The notes under the pieces are model-generated. The model saw only the letters and a list, made by a program, of their open reading frames with translations. It ran no database searches and was not told the DNA's origin. This document shows positions 26,355 through 34,701 of a stretch of 43,112 nt of DNA, piece after piece (positions within the stretch are counted from its first letter, which is position 1; the number at the start of each line of letters is the position of its first letter). A program made the translations under genes and the position numbers. Source of the DNA: an uncultured Bacteroides sp. (GTDB lineage Bacteria; Bacteroidota; Bacteroidia; Bacteroidales; Bacteroidaceae); contig CAMTPA010000020.1 in the NCBI GenBank assembly GCA_947074275.1, forward strand, positions 1-43,112, read 5' to 3'.

Positions 26355-27230
26355 TTATTTACGAAACTCTGCTGGCAAGCATCCAGTTTGCCTTTTAAAA
26401 AACTTCACAAAATAAGAGGGATCTTCATAGCCCAAACGATAGGCCACCTCTTTCACTTTCAGGTTGGAGTAGGTCAATAACCGCTTGGCTTCGAGCACTA
26501 CCCGTTCATTGATTATTTTCAGCGGTGTGGTTCGCGTGCTTTCGCCTACGTAGTTGGTCAGTGTTTTGGTAGACACATTCAGCAAGTTGGCATACTCTTT
26601 TACAGTGTGATACTCATTGTAATGACTTTCGAGCAATTGGCGAAATCTCACAAAAACACGATTGGCAGTGTTGTGAGCACAAAGCGAAACACCTATCCCA
26701 CGCTGTGCATTGCGTTGCACAAAAATCAAAAACATCCGAACCAAGCATTTCAGATAATCGTGATAAGCAAACAAGTTGGTATGGGTTAGTTCTAACTGTA
26801 TCTCATCCGCCAAGTGCTGCAACCGTTGAACACAAGCCGCATCTATCCGGTAATAGGGCACTGCATCAAAAGCATTGAACACATCGTATTTTAAAAAGAT
26901 ATTCTCACTACTTTGCTCATCGGTCAAAAAACTTTCATTAAAGTGAATCATCACCCCTTCAAAATGAGTGTTGGGTTCGAAATAATGTATTTGCCCCGGA
27001 GATATAAAAAACAAAGTATCATCATCAATGGGATATTCGTTGAAATCGACATAATGCACTCCTTTGCCACGACTAAACCAAATAATCTGATAATAGCTAT
27101 GGGTATGACCACGAAATGCCTCTTCATCCCCCATCGCAAAAAAATCTTTCAGATTGATGTGCTCCAACTCTATTTCGGGTAGAAGTTCATCGGTCAAATC
27201 GAATCGTTTGAAAGCTTGCTCTTGAATCAT
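26355..27230 (-). CDS. AraC-family regulator with N-terminal cupin domain
   Basis: A 291-residue transcription factor. The N-terminal half is a cupin-like sensing domain, with GHTHSYYQIIWFSRGKG (about residues 40-56), then a histidine/acid pair in DDTLFFISPGQIHYF. The C-terminal double helix-turn-helix (about 190-290) ends with VAYRLGYEDPSYFVKFFKR and TGCLPAEFRK, the classic AraC signature. It is divergent from the small gene at 27470 and precedes a GNAT gene, both plausible targets. A -7 element lies 38 bases upstream. Confidence 0.93.
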   Translation of the reverse strand: MIQEQAFKRFDLTDELLPEIELEHINLKDFFAMGDEEAFRGHTHSYYQIIWFSRGKGVHYVDFNEYPIDDDTLFFISPGQIHYFEPNTHFEGVMIHFNESFLTDEQSSENIFLKYDVFNAFDAVPYYRIDAACVQRLQHLADEIQLELTHTNLFAYHDYLKCLVRMFLIFVQRNAQRGIGVSLCAHNTANRVFVRFRQLLESHYNEYHTVKEYANLLNVSTKTLTNYVGESTRTTPLKIINERVVLEAKRLLTYSNLKVKEVAYRLGYEDPSYFVKFFKRQTGCLPAEFRK

Positions 27231-27267
27231 TGTACTACAATTTACTATTGCGTGAAGTTTGATGTTG

Positions 27268-27275
27268 CAAAATTA
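27268..27275 (-). promoter_or_regulatory. -7 element for the AraC regulator
   Basis: TAATTTTG on the minus strand, exact TAnnTTTG, with TTTG (27295-27292) 16 bases upstream as a possible -33. It predicts a leader of about 31 bases. Confidence 0.45.
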
Positions 27276-27416
27276 AGAAGTATGACGGCAACAAAGGTAG
27301 ATAATTGGGTACATTTTATGGTAAATTCAAGAACACCCTTACATTATGTGCATATACATTCACAAATCTACCATTATCATTCGCAAATCGTCATTGTGGC
27401 ATAGAGAGCTTAGCCA

Positions 27417-27424
27417 TACTTTTG
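27417..27424 (+). promoter_or_regulatory. Promoter of the small ABM-like gene
   Basis: TACTTTTG (exact -7) with TTG at 27394-27396, 20 bases upstream. It predicts transcription from about 27431 and a leader near 39 bases. AraC-regulator binding would be expected just upstream, in 27300-27395, but no operator is evident. Confidence 0.55.
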
Positions 27425-27469
27425 CAGCACAATCAACAACGATGTGTTTAATTTTAAAAGAAAGAAAAA

Positions 27470-27772
27470 ATGAGTACTAAAAAAGCAGAAGCTTACTTGG
27501 AGATTACAATGAAGATTAAAGAAGAAAATCGTGCCGCAGCTGCTGGTGTATACACCAAATATCGTGCGCCTTTTTTAGACACGATAGCAGGTGCTATTAG
27601 CAAAGAGCTATTGGTAAGAGCCGATGATGTACAAGTGTTGCACGGTTTTGCATCGGATGCAGCAGCAGAGGCATACCTCACTTCCGAACTGTTTAACGCA
27701 GACGTAGTAGTAGCCTTGAAGCCCTATTTTGAGGAAGCTCCTTGTGTGCGTATCTACTCGGTAGTTGGCTAA
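27470..27772 (+). CDS. Small protein, possible dimeric alpha/beta-barrel (ABM-like) fold
   Basis: A 100-residue cytoplasmic protein with no signal or membrane segment. The pattern of a beta strand (EAYLEITMKI), a helix, a strand (DDVQVLHGFAS), a helix with DAAAEAYLTSELF, and final strands (VVVALKPYF, CVRIYSVVG) resembles antibiotic-biosynthesis-monooxygenase or DUF1330-like ferredoxin-fold proteins, which dimerise. I do not recognise a specific family, and no catalytic residue is obvious. It has its own promoter and terminator and sits divergent from an AraC regulator, so regulated expression is likely. Function unknown. Confidence 0.75.
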   Translation: MSTKKAEAYLEITMKIKEENRAAAAGVYTKYRAPFLDTIAGAISKELLVRADDVQVLHGFASDAAAEAYLTSELFNADVVVALKPYFEEAPCVRIYSVVG

Positions 27773-27796
27773 AACCATCGGGACAACAAAACAAAA

Positions 27797-27845
27797 ACGC
27801 TCCCTGTATGCTTCGTTATTCATTTGCAAAGCATATAGGGAGCGT
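27797..27845. terminator. Bidirectional terminator
   Basis: A 17-bp stem between 27797-27813 and 27829-27845 with a single G-U pair and a 15-base loop. An A-run precedes it and a T-rich stretch follows. It lies between the convergent small gene and the metallophosphoesterase and should serve both. Confidence 0.75.
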
Positions 27846-27864
27846 TGTATTTAGCAGCTTCTAT

Positions 27865-29007
27865 CTATTGAGAGGAGCGCAGAGTAATCAAAGTGATTTC
27901 GGGCCAAGCTCCCAGTCGGAAAGGGATGTTGCTACCAGTGCCCGTGTTGACGTGCAAGGCTCTTTCGCCTTCTTGATAAGTGCCACCCCACTCATCGTAA
28001 GTCCACATTGAGGGCGAAAAATTGCCTATACGAAATTGCATAGAGTGCGTATGCCCCGAAAGCGTTAAGTCAATATCGGTTTGTGGAAGCACTTCCCTTC
28101 TCCAATGGGTAGGGTCGTGGCTCAGCAGCACTTTATAGCTACCATCCGATGTGCCCAACAAAGCCTTATTCATATCGGCATACGAAGGAAATGGAGGTGT
28201 ACCGTCGTTTTCCACTCCCACCAACACGATGCTATCATTTCCTTTGCGGATAACACGGTTTTCGTTGAGAAGCAAATCCCACCCCATTGTTTTTTGTCGT
28301 TGCTTCAACTCCTCAGTATGGCGTGCAGCCTGCATAGGAGTGGTGCGACCATAAACACAATAATCGTGATTGCCCAACACGGAATAAACTCCATCTTTGG
28401 CATTGAGACGTGAAAGAACATTCATAAACGGGTCTAATTCGTCGGGGGTAAGATTTACCAAATCGCCAGTAAAAACTACGGCATCAGCATCCATCGCATT
28501 TACCATATCCACCAGTTTGTCTACGGTTTCGGGCGAATCATTGTAAGTAGAAATATGCAAATCGGAAAGCTGAACGATGCGATAACCGTGAAACGCTTGT
28601 GGTAGTTTGCCCGAATAAACCTCCATTTCTTTCACTGTAAGTTTTTTCCAACCAGCCGCCAATCCGTACAGAACTCCACACAAAGCGATAGCAGCCACTA
28701 CAATTCCTACTACATTCGACACGTGTGCAGCGTGAGGAAAAACATAGTTGACTACTCTACCAAATAAAGATACAAGCGCAAAAAGAAGTTTGGGGATGGC
28801 AGTGCAAAGCACCAAAAAGAAGAATACTTTCATAAAAAACGCTGGTGCTACACCCACCATAAAGCCTATCACCATAGAGAGTATGATAAGTGTAAAAGGC
28901 AACCAATAGAGCAAGCTCCACCAAAAGCCATTGCCTTGCACAAAAGTACACCAAATGTAAATATCGGGAAGAAGAGTAAGGCTCAATGCCAACAAGATAA
29001 ATTTCAT
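27865..29007 (-). CDS. Membrane-anchored metallophosphoesterase (YkuE-like)
   Basis: 380 residues. About four N-terminal hydrophobic helices (residues about 1-115) anchor a calcineurin-type phosphoesterase. Metal-binding blocks are in order: SDLHIST (Asp149, His151), FTGDLVN, LGNHDYCVYG, SHDPTHWR and SGHTHSMQF. Relatives such as YkuE and YaeI are implicated in phospholipid or nucleotide hydrolysis, but the substrate here is not predictable. It appears to be transcribed alone with a -7 element 25 bases upstream and a bidirectional terminator downstream. Confidence 0.92.
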   Translation of the reverse strand: MKFILLALSLTLLPDIYIWCTFVQGNGFWWSLLYWLPFTLIILSMVIGFMVGVAPAFFMKVFFFLVLCTAIPKLLFALVSLFGRVVNYVFPHAAHVSNVVGIVVAAIALCGVLYGLAAGWKKLTVKEMEVYSGKLPQAFHGYRIVQLSDLHISTYNDSPETVDKLVDMVNAMDADAVVFTGDLVNLTPDELDPFMNVLSRLNAKDGVYSVLGNHDYCVYGRTTPMQAARHTEELKQRQKTMGWDLLLNENRVIRKGNDSIVLVGVENDGTPPFPSYADMNKALLGTSDGSYKVLLSHDPTHWRREVLPQTDIDLTLSGHTHSMQFRIGNFSPSMWTYDEWGGTYQEGERALHVNTGTGSNIPFRLGAWPEITLITLRSSQ

Positions 29008-29031
29008 ATTTTATAATTGTGAGTTTGACTG

Positions 29032-29039
29032 CAAAAATA
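29032..29039 (-). promoter_or_regulatory. -7 element for the metallophosphoesterase
   Basis: TATTTTTG on the minus strand, exact TAnnTTTG, 25 bases before the ATG at 29007. No clear -33. Confidence 0.4.
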
Positions 29040-29120
29040 GAAATTATCTCGTAGCTTCAGCTAAACATATTACAGATGAAGTTATACAAATTACATAGCT
29101 TCATTGATATATAGACCTTA

Positions 29121-30737
29121 TTATTTGTCTTTAGCGTGAAACACAAGGTTGACAAATACAACATTGTTCAGACAAGATAACTGAACAGAGGCATTGTAAT
29201 TATTGAAAAAAGAGGCATTAGAAAGAAAATAAGAAGGAATAAAACGAGTGTAAGTTTCGGGATATTGAGACAATGTAGAAAAATCAATCATTGTGGTGTA
29301 ATGATAGGTGTCATTGAGCAGCGAAGAACAGTGTTGATATTGCTCTACCTTATCAAGGGTTTTGTTATCGACAAGGTACTTGATGTAACTTTGCAAACTG
29401 GACAGATTGGATGCCATTAGCAATCTACCACCATAAAAACAAAGATAAATCGAGTTGTTCGTTTTATCAAAACCAACCAAACGATTGAAGGCTATATTGC
29501 CCGTGAGCTGATATACAGATAGTTTCTTATTACCTACTCTTATCTGTTCGTCCAGCACCTTCAAATTGCGTTTCAACTTTGTTTTAGAGAGCTTTTGAAG
29601 TTCCTTTTCAGCATCAGCCATATCATATACGTTCATACCAGCCACCACAGCTGAAACAATTGTGTCATTATCATCCTTACGGAAATGACAAAGCAAAGCA
29701 TCGGAATGGGCATTATTATTCAAGTAAACCAGAAAATCATTGTTTTTAGGCTGTATTGAGTCGGTAGAAGAGATGTTTGTATTAGAGGTATTATTGATAT
29801 ACTTGGTAATAGCCCACAAATCTTTGACAGAGTAATGATTAAAAAAATAGGTGGACGAAGGAAGCAAATGGCCTGGCAACCCGTGAATAGCTTGTTGTTT
29901 TCTGAGCAAGCTTACAAAAGAATCTTTATTGTCGTAATCGTGACTAATGCCTGTAAAACTAAAACCGTGTTCGTTGACCTGTGGAATAAGCTCTACCCAT
30001 TCACCAAAAGAAAGAGTTGAATTGTTTGATAAGCTATCGCCACGACCAATACCAATTTCATCTACACGGGCAAGAAGGAGATTTGAAGAACGTTTTTTGC
30101 GGTCGGCAATTTCATTAAACAGCGGATCATTCAGCAACGACTCACCAGAAAAATGAGCATCAATAGCCTCTTCTATCAGTTTACGCGAACGACTCACGAT
30201 AAGATAATTGGAAGTGATGCAGCAAGCCATTGGTGAGCCATCAAGCAACGAATAAACACGAATATCCTCACCACGATAATTGAATTGACTTGTAGGAAGC
30301 ATACTTTCACAATAGTTTCTCACAAATCGATCCATATACTTGTAGTCATTTTTACCGAAATAGCAATATACAATCTGATTTGACAGTGAATCTTGCTCGT
30401 GAAAACTAAACAAAACTTTCTTTGTTTGTGGAGACACCAATTGTGGTTCCTCTTCGAGCAACGTATATAGATAAGAGTTTAAATAAAATAACAGGTTAAA
30501 TTTTTGCGAACAAAATTCAAATTCACTATTATCTAAGTTTTCAATATCACGCAATAAAGCTCCTGCGTCACCTACTTCCAATACCATAGTAGCAGAGGGG
30601 GGAACTAAGGAGTATAAGTTACTTTCGTTTCTACCCGCTTTCAGTTTAAACTGAGGCGAATAAATCAAAGCAAAGCCTACGCACAATAATATAACAAAGG
30701 CAATCACCGCTACTTTGACGAGCGTTTGAGTTTTCAT
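29121..30737 (-). CDS. Membrane-anchored extracytoplasmic protein of unknown function
   Basis: 538 residues. One N-terminal hydrophobic helix (VAVIAFVILLCVGFALIY, about 9-26) with a positive start suggests a single-pass anchor with the rest outside the cytoplasm. The remainder is a mixed alpha/beta sequence with no motif I recognise. Two similarly built halves may be present, each with a VPPSATMVLEV- or LPSSTYFFNHY-like opening, and the wording recalls DUF3352-type proteins, but I am unsure. ATG 30737 is taken as the start because the anchor follows it directly; an earlier in-frame codon adds eight residues. It follows the PhnP-like gene after 65 bases and may share its transcript. Confidence 0.7.
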   Translation of the reverse strand: MKTQTLVKVAVIAFVILLCVGFALIYSPQFKLKAGRNESNLYSLVPPSATMVLEVGDAGALLRDIENLDNSEFEFCSQKFNLLFYLNSYLYTLLEEEPQLVSPQTKKVLFSFHEQDSLSNQIVYCYFGKNDYKYMDRFVRNYCESMLPTSQFNYRGEDIRVYSLLDGSPMACCITSNYLIVSRSRKLIEEAIDAHFSGESLLNDPLFNEIADRKKRSSNLLLARVDEIGIGRGDSLSNNSTLSFGEWVELIPQVNEHGFSFTGISHDYDNKDSFVSLLRKQQAIHGLPGHLLPSSTYFFNHYSVKDLWAITKYINNTSNTNISSTDSIQPKNNDFLVYLNNNAHSDALLCHFRKDDNDTIVSAVVAGMNVYDMADAEKELQKLSKTKLKRNLKVLDEQIRVGNKKLSVYQLTGNIAFNRLVGFDKTNNSIYLCFYGGRLLMASNLSSLQSYIKYLVDNKTLDKVEQYQHCSSLLNDTYHYTTMIDFSTLSQYPETYTRFIPSYFLSNASFFNNYNASVQLSCLNNVVFVNLVFHAKDK

Positions 30738-30802
30738 AATAGTAAATACTATAATATACAAATAAAAATTTCAATATCCAATGAATGCAATCCTCTCTTT
30801 TC

Positions 30803-31558
30803 CTACTCCACAATCAACCCATCCCAAGCCAAGTGCATATTTTCTGGCAATCGTTTTTCCGCCTCTTTATGCAGCCCGATATGATGGCTCATATGTATGA
30901 AATAGGTTCGTTTCGCTCCTATTTTCCGAGCTACCTCAATAGCTTCTTCAAGATTTTGATGAGTAGGGTGCGGTTTTATCCGAAGCGCATTCATCACCAA
31001 AACATCTAAGTTTTTGAGCAAACAATATGAAGCATCGGGCATTGTTGACATATCTGTGATATAAGCCACATCATTAATGCGATACCCCAATATCGGGAGT
31101 TTTCCATGCATTACCCGCAAAGGTAATATTTTAGTTTGATTGACAAAGAAATATTGTTCTGGTAAAATCTCTTCCAGATATATTTTTGGTGCTCCAGGGT
31201 ATGAATTATCAACAAAACAGTAGGGCATTCTTTTCCGAAAACCTTCGGCTACCCTGTGTTCGGCATAAATAGGAATTTCGCCCAAGCGAGAAAAGGGTCG
31301 CAAATCATCTACTCCACTCACGTGATCGTAATGATCGTGTGTAATCAAAATTCCATCTATTTTCTGAAATGGCAAAGGAAGAGTTTGTGTGCGAAAATCA
31401 GGGCCGCAGTCTATCAGTATCCGAGTGTTATCGACCTCAATCAGAGCAGAAGTTCGTAAACGTTGGTCTTTGTGATCGGTTGATGTACACACATCACAAA
31501 TACACCCTATTTCAGGAACTCCAGTAGAGGTTCCTGTACCTAAAAATTGTATTTTCAT
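30803..31558 (-). CDS. PhnP-like metallo-beta-lactamase-fold hydrolase
   Basis: A 251-residue cytoplasmic enzyme of the MBL fold. It opens with FLGTGTSTGVPEIGC and Cys residues at about 18, 20 and 23 (CICDVC), as in PhnP-like phosphodiesterases, where they bind a structural zinc. The metal motif is THDHYDHVSGVDD, and further ligands lie in MHGKLP, ITDMS and YFIHMSHH. Relatives hydrolyse cyclic phosphates or nucleotides; no phn genes occur nearby, so a phosphonate role is not implied. The upstream gap to murB is 173 bases and holds nothing recognisable. Confidence 0.9.
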   Translation of the reverse strand: MKIQFLGTGTSTGVPEIGCICDVCTSTDHKDQRLRTSALIEVDNTRILIDCGPDFRTQTLPLPFQKIDGILITHDHYDHVSGVDDLRPFSRLGEIPIYAEHRVAEGFRKRMPYCFVDNSYPGAPKIYLEEILPEQYFFVNQTKILPLRVMHGKLPILGYRINDVAYITDMSTMPDASYCLLKNLDVLVMNALRIKPHPTHQNLEEAIEVARKIGAKRTYFIHMSHHIGLHKEAEKRLPENMHLAWDGLIVE

Positions 31559-31731
31559 AAAATCTGCAATATAAGTTTTGTGAGTTTTAATAGTTTATAC
31601 TTAGTGGTCAGTTTATTTGTTAACACTTATCAGGATAAACCTTAACAAACTGCGCGCAAAGCATTAACAGTCTACTTCACAACTGTACACTTCTATTTCT
31701 TGATTGATTGAAAGAGAGTCGCAAACAATAG

Positions 31732-32733
31732 TTATACGATATTAACTTCGGGGTGTATATTAATATTAAACTTATCGTAGACCGCTTTACGAACAGCATC
31801 GGACAAGGCAATAATCTCGCTACCCGTAGCACCACCTTTATTGACCAACACCAACGCTTGGCTTTCGTAAACCGCTGCTTGCCCCATAGATTTGCCTTTC
31901 CAACCGCATTGTTCAATCAACCATCCAGCCGGAATCTTTGCTGTGCCGTCGGGTTGTAAATAATAAGGCATACCAGGGAATGTTTCGGATAATTCTTTGA
32001 AGCGTACTTGTGAAACGATTGGGTTCATAAAAAAACTACCTGCATTCCCCAACACTTTGGGATCGGGCAATTTTCGTTTACGAATACTTATCACGGCTGT
32101 TCGCACAATGGGAAGCGTTATTTCGGGTAACCCTTCGACCTCGTCACGCAAGGCGTTGTAATCGAGTGTAAACTTACGAATTTTACTCAACTTGAAACAA
32201 ACGTGTGTTACAAATACATTTTTCATCTCTGCCCGCTTAAATATGCTATCACGATAGGTGTAAGCACACTCGGCAGCTTGATATGTTTTTATTTCTCCAT
32301 AAATATTAATCGTGTCCACAGTATCTATCAAGTCTTTCACTTCAACACCATAAGCACCTATATTTTGGACTGCACTTGCACCCACCTCACCAGGTATAAA
32401 AGATAGGTTTTCTAATCCATACCATCCTTGATCGACACAATATGCCACAAACTTATCCCAATCGATGCCGGCACCAGCTTTTACCCATATCGTTTCCGTA
32501 TCTTCTCGAACAACTTCTATTCCGCCAATACGTGAGTGAAGAATCGTTCCTGCATAATCTTCAGTAAACAACAGGTTGCTTCCTTCACCAATATGTAGAT
32601 AAGGTTCGGTTATCTGACCATTCAGTATCAACCCATTTAGCTCTTCCACCGAAGAGTATTCGACAAAGCGACTTGCCTTAACATCAATACCAAACGTGTT
32701 GTGATGCAATAGTGAAAAGTTAGTTTGTATCAT
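31732..32733 (-). CDS. murB: UDP-N-acetylenolpyruvoylglucosamine reductase
   Basis: A FAD enzyme that reduces enolpyruvyl-UDP-GlcNAc to UDP-MurNAc in peptidoglycan precursor synthesis. The 333 residues are of the E. coli-like type. FAD-binding stretches are GEGSNLL (49-55) and [18 protein letters not shown] (114-131). Expected catalytic residues are Arg161 in YRDSIF, Ser233 in [10 protein letters not shown] and Glu329 in HPEVNIV at the C-terminus. It starts 22 bases after the DUF4348-like lipoprotein gene and probably shares its transcript. Confidence 0.96.
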   Translation of the reverse strand: MIQTNFSLLHHNTFGIDVKASRFVEYSSVEELNGLILNGQITEPYLHIGEGSNLLFTEDYAGTILHSRIGGIEVVREDTETIWVKAGAGIDWDKFVAYCVDQGWYGLENLSFIPGEVGASAVQNIGAYGVEVKDLIDTVDTINIYGEIKTYQAAECAYTYRDSIFKRAEMKNVFVTHVCFKLSKIRKFTLDYNALRDEVEGLPEITLPIVRTAVISIRKRKLPDPKVLGNAGSFFMNPIVSQVRFKELSETFPGMPYYLQPDGTAKIPAGWLIEQCGWKGKSMGQAAVYESQALVLVNKGGATGSEIIALSDAVRKAVYDKFNINIHPEVNIV

Positions 32734-32755
32734 AATGCCTCCTTTTATTTTTATA

Positions 32756-33610
32756 TCAAATGCTTACGTCCTCAAATTTATATAACTCCCACGAGGTTGC
32801 ATTGTTTTTTCTTCTGAAATATAATATATTAGAAAAACCATTATCAATACCTTTTATCGCTAAGATTTTTTTATTGGAGTTAGTAAGCTGACGTTGTCCG
32901 TAGTTAATATTAGAGAGTTTTTCGGTAGGCAAATCGGGTTTAAACGCAAACCATTGATTCAAATCGAGTGAAGTTTCAATAACCGAAAAATCATCATCAG
33001 GATCGGCTGTAACAAAAGCAAGCGAACGACTGATGCACGATGCCTGATAAATGCTATCAGAGGCAAACTTTACGAAGAACTCAATAAAGCCTTCATTGTT
33101 TTTGCCCTCTAAAGGTTTGTAGTCAAGCGAGTCTAAGCTCCAAAATCCATTATCTTTTTCAAAGTAATACTTCTTATTCATCCGTGTTTGAAGATAAATC
33201 CATTCAATTTGAACAGCGGTCAATGAGGTGTCGCCTATCAACTCTAAATCTTCTTCTCTATCGAAAAGTAATGTGTAATAATTTTGAATCGTAAATAGCT
33301 CATCGTGTACCCACTCTGCTTTGTCTATTTTCAAATCTTCACCATCTTTATTGTAAGGCAGTGGAAATGTAATTCTTTGAAGTTGCAAAGAGGAATCTGA
33401 AGCAAAATTATAGATAAAATCGTCAAAAGACTCGTCACCACAAGTTTTGTTTATATCTATTTCTTCCGATTCTACCACAAGAGAATCGGAAGGAGTATGC
33501 GATACAACTGTTTGGGTAACAGCATTCAAGTCATCCGTTTTCGCTTTCTTATCACCGCACGAAAAGAGCAGCCACGAAAAAAATAATATCGCTATAATGT
33601 TTTGTTTCAT
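32756..33610 (-). CDS. Lipoprotein, DUF4348-like
   Basis: A 284-residue secreted lipoprotein. [18 protein letters not shown] is a lipoprotein signal with lipidated Cys18, followed by a polar linker (about 19-55). The rest resembles the Bacteroidota DUF4348 family: [19 protein letters not shown], paired later by [19 protein letters not shown], which suggests an internal duplication of a FxxFxxxFxSDSxxQ unit. The function of this family is not known to me. It overlaps the upstream threonine dehydrogenase gene by one base and precedes murB, so a shared transcript is likely. Confidence 0.8.
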   Translation of the reverse strand: MKQNIIAILFFSWLLFSCGDKKAKTDDLNAVTQTVVSHTPSDSLVVESEEIDINKTCGDESFDDFIYNFASDSSLQLQRITFPLPYNKDGEDLKIDKAEWVHDELFTIQNYYTLLFDREEDLELIGDTSLTAVQIEWIYLQTRMNKKYYFEKDNGFWSLDSLDYKPLEGKNNEGFIEFFVKFASDSIYQASCISRSLAFVTADPDDDFSVIETSLDLNQWFAFKPDLPTEKLSNINYGQRQLTNSNKKILAIKGIDNGFSNILYFRRKNNATSWELYKFEDVSI

Positions 33611-34563
33611 TATTTAAGTTTAAGTTTCAATTTTTCGAGCATATCTTGCGTCATACTGTCCAAATTGTAGGAAGGATTCCATCCCCATTCTTCGCGCGCA
33701 CAAGTATCGTCCAAACTATCAGGCCAGCTATCGGCAATCTTCTGTTTCAGTGGATCAACATTGTAAGTCATTTCAAAGTTTGGAGCGTATTTGCATATAT
33801 TCTTATAAATCATATCTGGGTCGAAGCTCATAGCTGTGATGTTGAAAGCGTTTCGATGAATCAATTTTGAAGCATCTGCTTCCATCAGTGAAATTGCAGC
33901 ATTAAGCGCATCAGGCATATACATCATATCCATAAATGTATCCTTAGCAATAGGGCAAACAAACGATTCACCTTTGATAGCCGAATAATAGATATCGACA
34001 GCATAGTCTGTTGTTCCTCCGCCGGGTAAAGTCACATTGGATATAATACCGGGAAAACGTACACCACGTGTATCTACTCCGTATTTATTAAAATAATAAT
34101 CACTAAGTAGCTCGGTAGTCACTTTCGTAATACCATACATTGTACGTGGACGCTGAATTGTATCTTGAGGAGTATTAATATGGGGAGTATCTGTACCAAA
34201 CGAGCCAATGGAGCTTGGTGTAAAAACTGCACATCCATATACACGTGCTACCTCTAACACATTCCATAATCCATCTATACCAATTTTCCAAGCCAATTTA
34301 GGCTTAGATTCTGCTACAACAGATAAAAGGGCAGCAAGGTTGTAAATTGTGTCAATTTTATAATATTTTACCACGTTCTCTATTACCGTAGCATCGGTTA
34401 TATCTACTATTGCTGATGGACCGGAATCTTTCAATTCACCTTTTGGCTCGGCACCTTGAATATAACCTGCAACCACGTTCGAGTTGCCATAACGTTTGCG
34501 TAATTCCATTGTGAGTTCAGAACCGATTTGACCGGTAGCTCCAATTACTAAAATATTTTTCAT
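33610..34563 (-). CDS. SDR-type L-threonine 3-dehydrogenase (NAD-dependent epimerase family)
   Basis: Oxidises L-threonine to 2-amino-3-ketobutyrate with NAD+. 317 residues of the extended short-chain dehydrogenase fold. The NAD loop is GATGQIGSE (8-16), the catalytic YGITK carries the Tyr-x3-Lys pair, and VRFPGIIS and GGGTTDYAVDIYYSAI are characteristic of the threonine dehydrogenase subgroup. Divergence from kbl, whose product handles the unstable ketone, strongly supports this over a sugar epimerase. Downstream genes are a DUF4348-like lipoprotein and murB. Confidence 0.88.
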   Translation of the reverse strand: MKNILVIGATGQIGSELTMELRKRYGNSNVVAGYIQGAEPKGELKDSGPSAIVDITDATVIENVVKYYKIDTIYNLAALLSVVAESKPKLAWKIGIDGLWNVLEVARVYGCAVFTPSSIGSFGTDTPHINTPQDTIQRPRTMYGITKVTTELLSDYYFNKYGVDTRGVRFPGIISNVTLPGGGTTDYAVDIYYSAIKGESFVCPIAKDTFMDMMYMPDALNAAISLMEADASKLIHRNAFNITAMSFDPDMIYKNICKYAPNFEMTYNVDPLKQKIADSWPDSLDDTCAREEWGWNPSYNLDSMTQDMLEKLKLKLK

Positions 34564-34643
34564 TCTTCCTATTTAATAAGGGTATATCAAGCTAAATGGT
34601 GTGCAAAGTAACTACTTTTTTTTATTCTAATATCAAACAGTTA

Positions 34644-34674
34644 TTGTTTATTTGATGAAAAATAGTGTCCTTTG
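34644..34674 (+). promoter_or_regulatory. Possible kbl promoter
   Basis: TTG (34644-34646) is followed after 20 bases by GTCCTTTG (34667-34674), one base off TAnnTTTG at its first two positions combined. It ends 27 bases before the ATG, similar to other promoters in this window. Weak match. Confidence 0.3.
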
Positions 34675-34701
34675 TATCAAAACAATTAAAGCTGAATTAC
34701 T

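Noticed and set aside
31677..31916. Minus-strand frame at the end of murB
   Set aside because: Overlaps murB in another frame. murB itself continues intact to its conserved C-terminal Glu, so this is a shadow and not a frameshifted tail.
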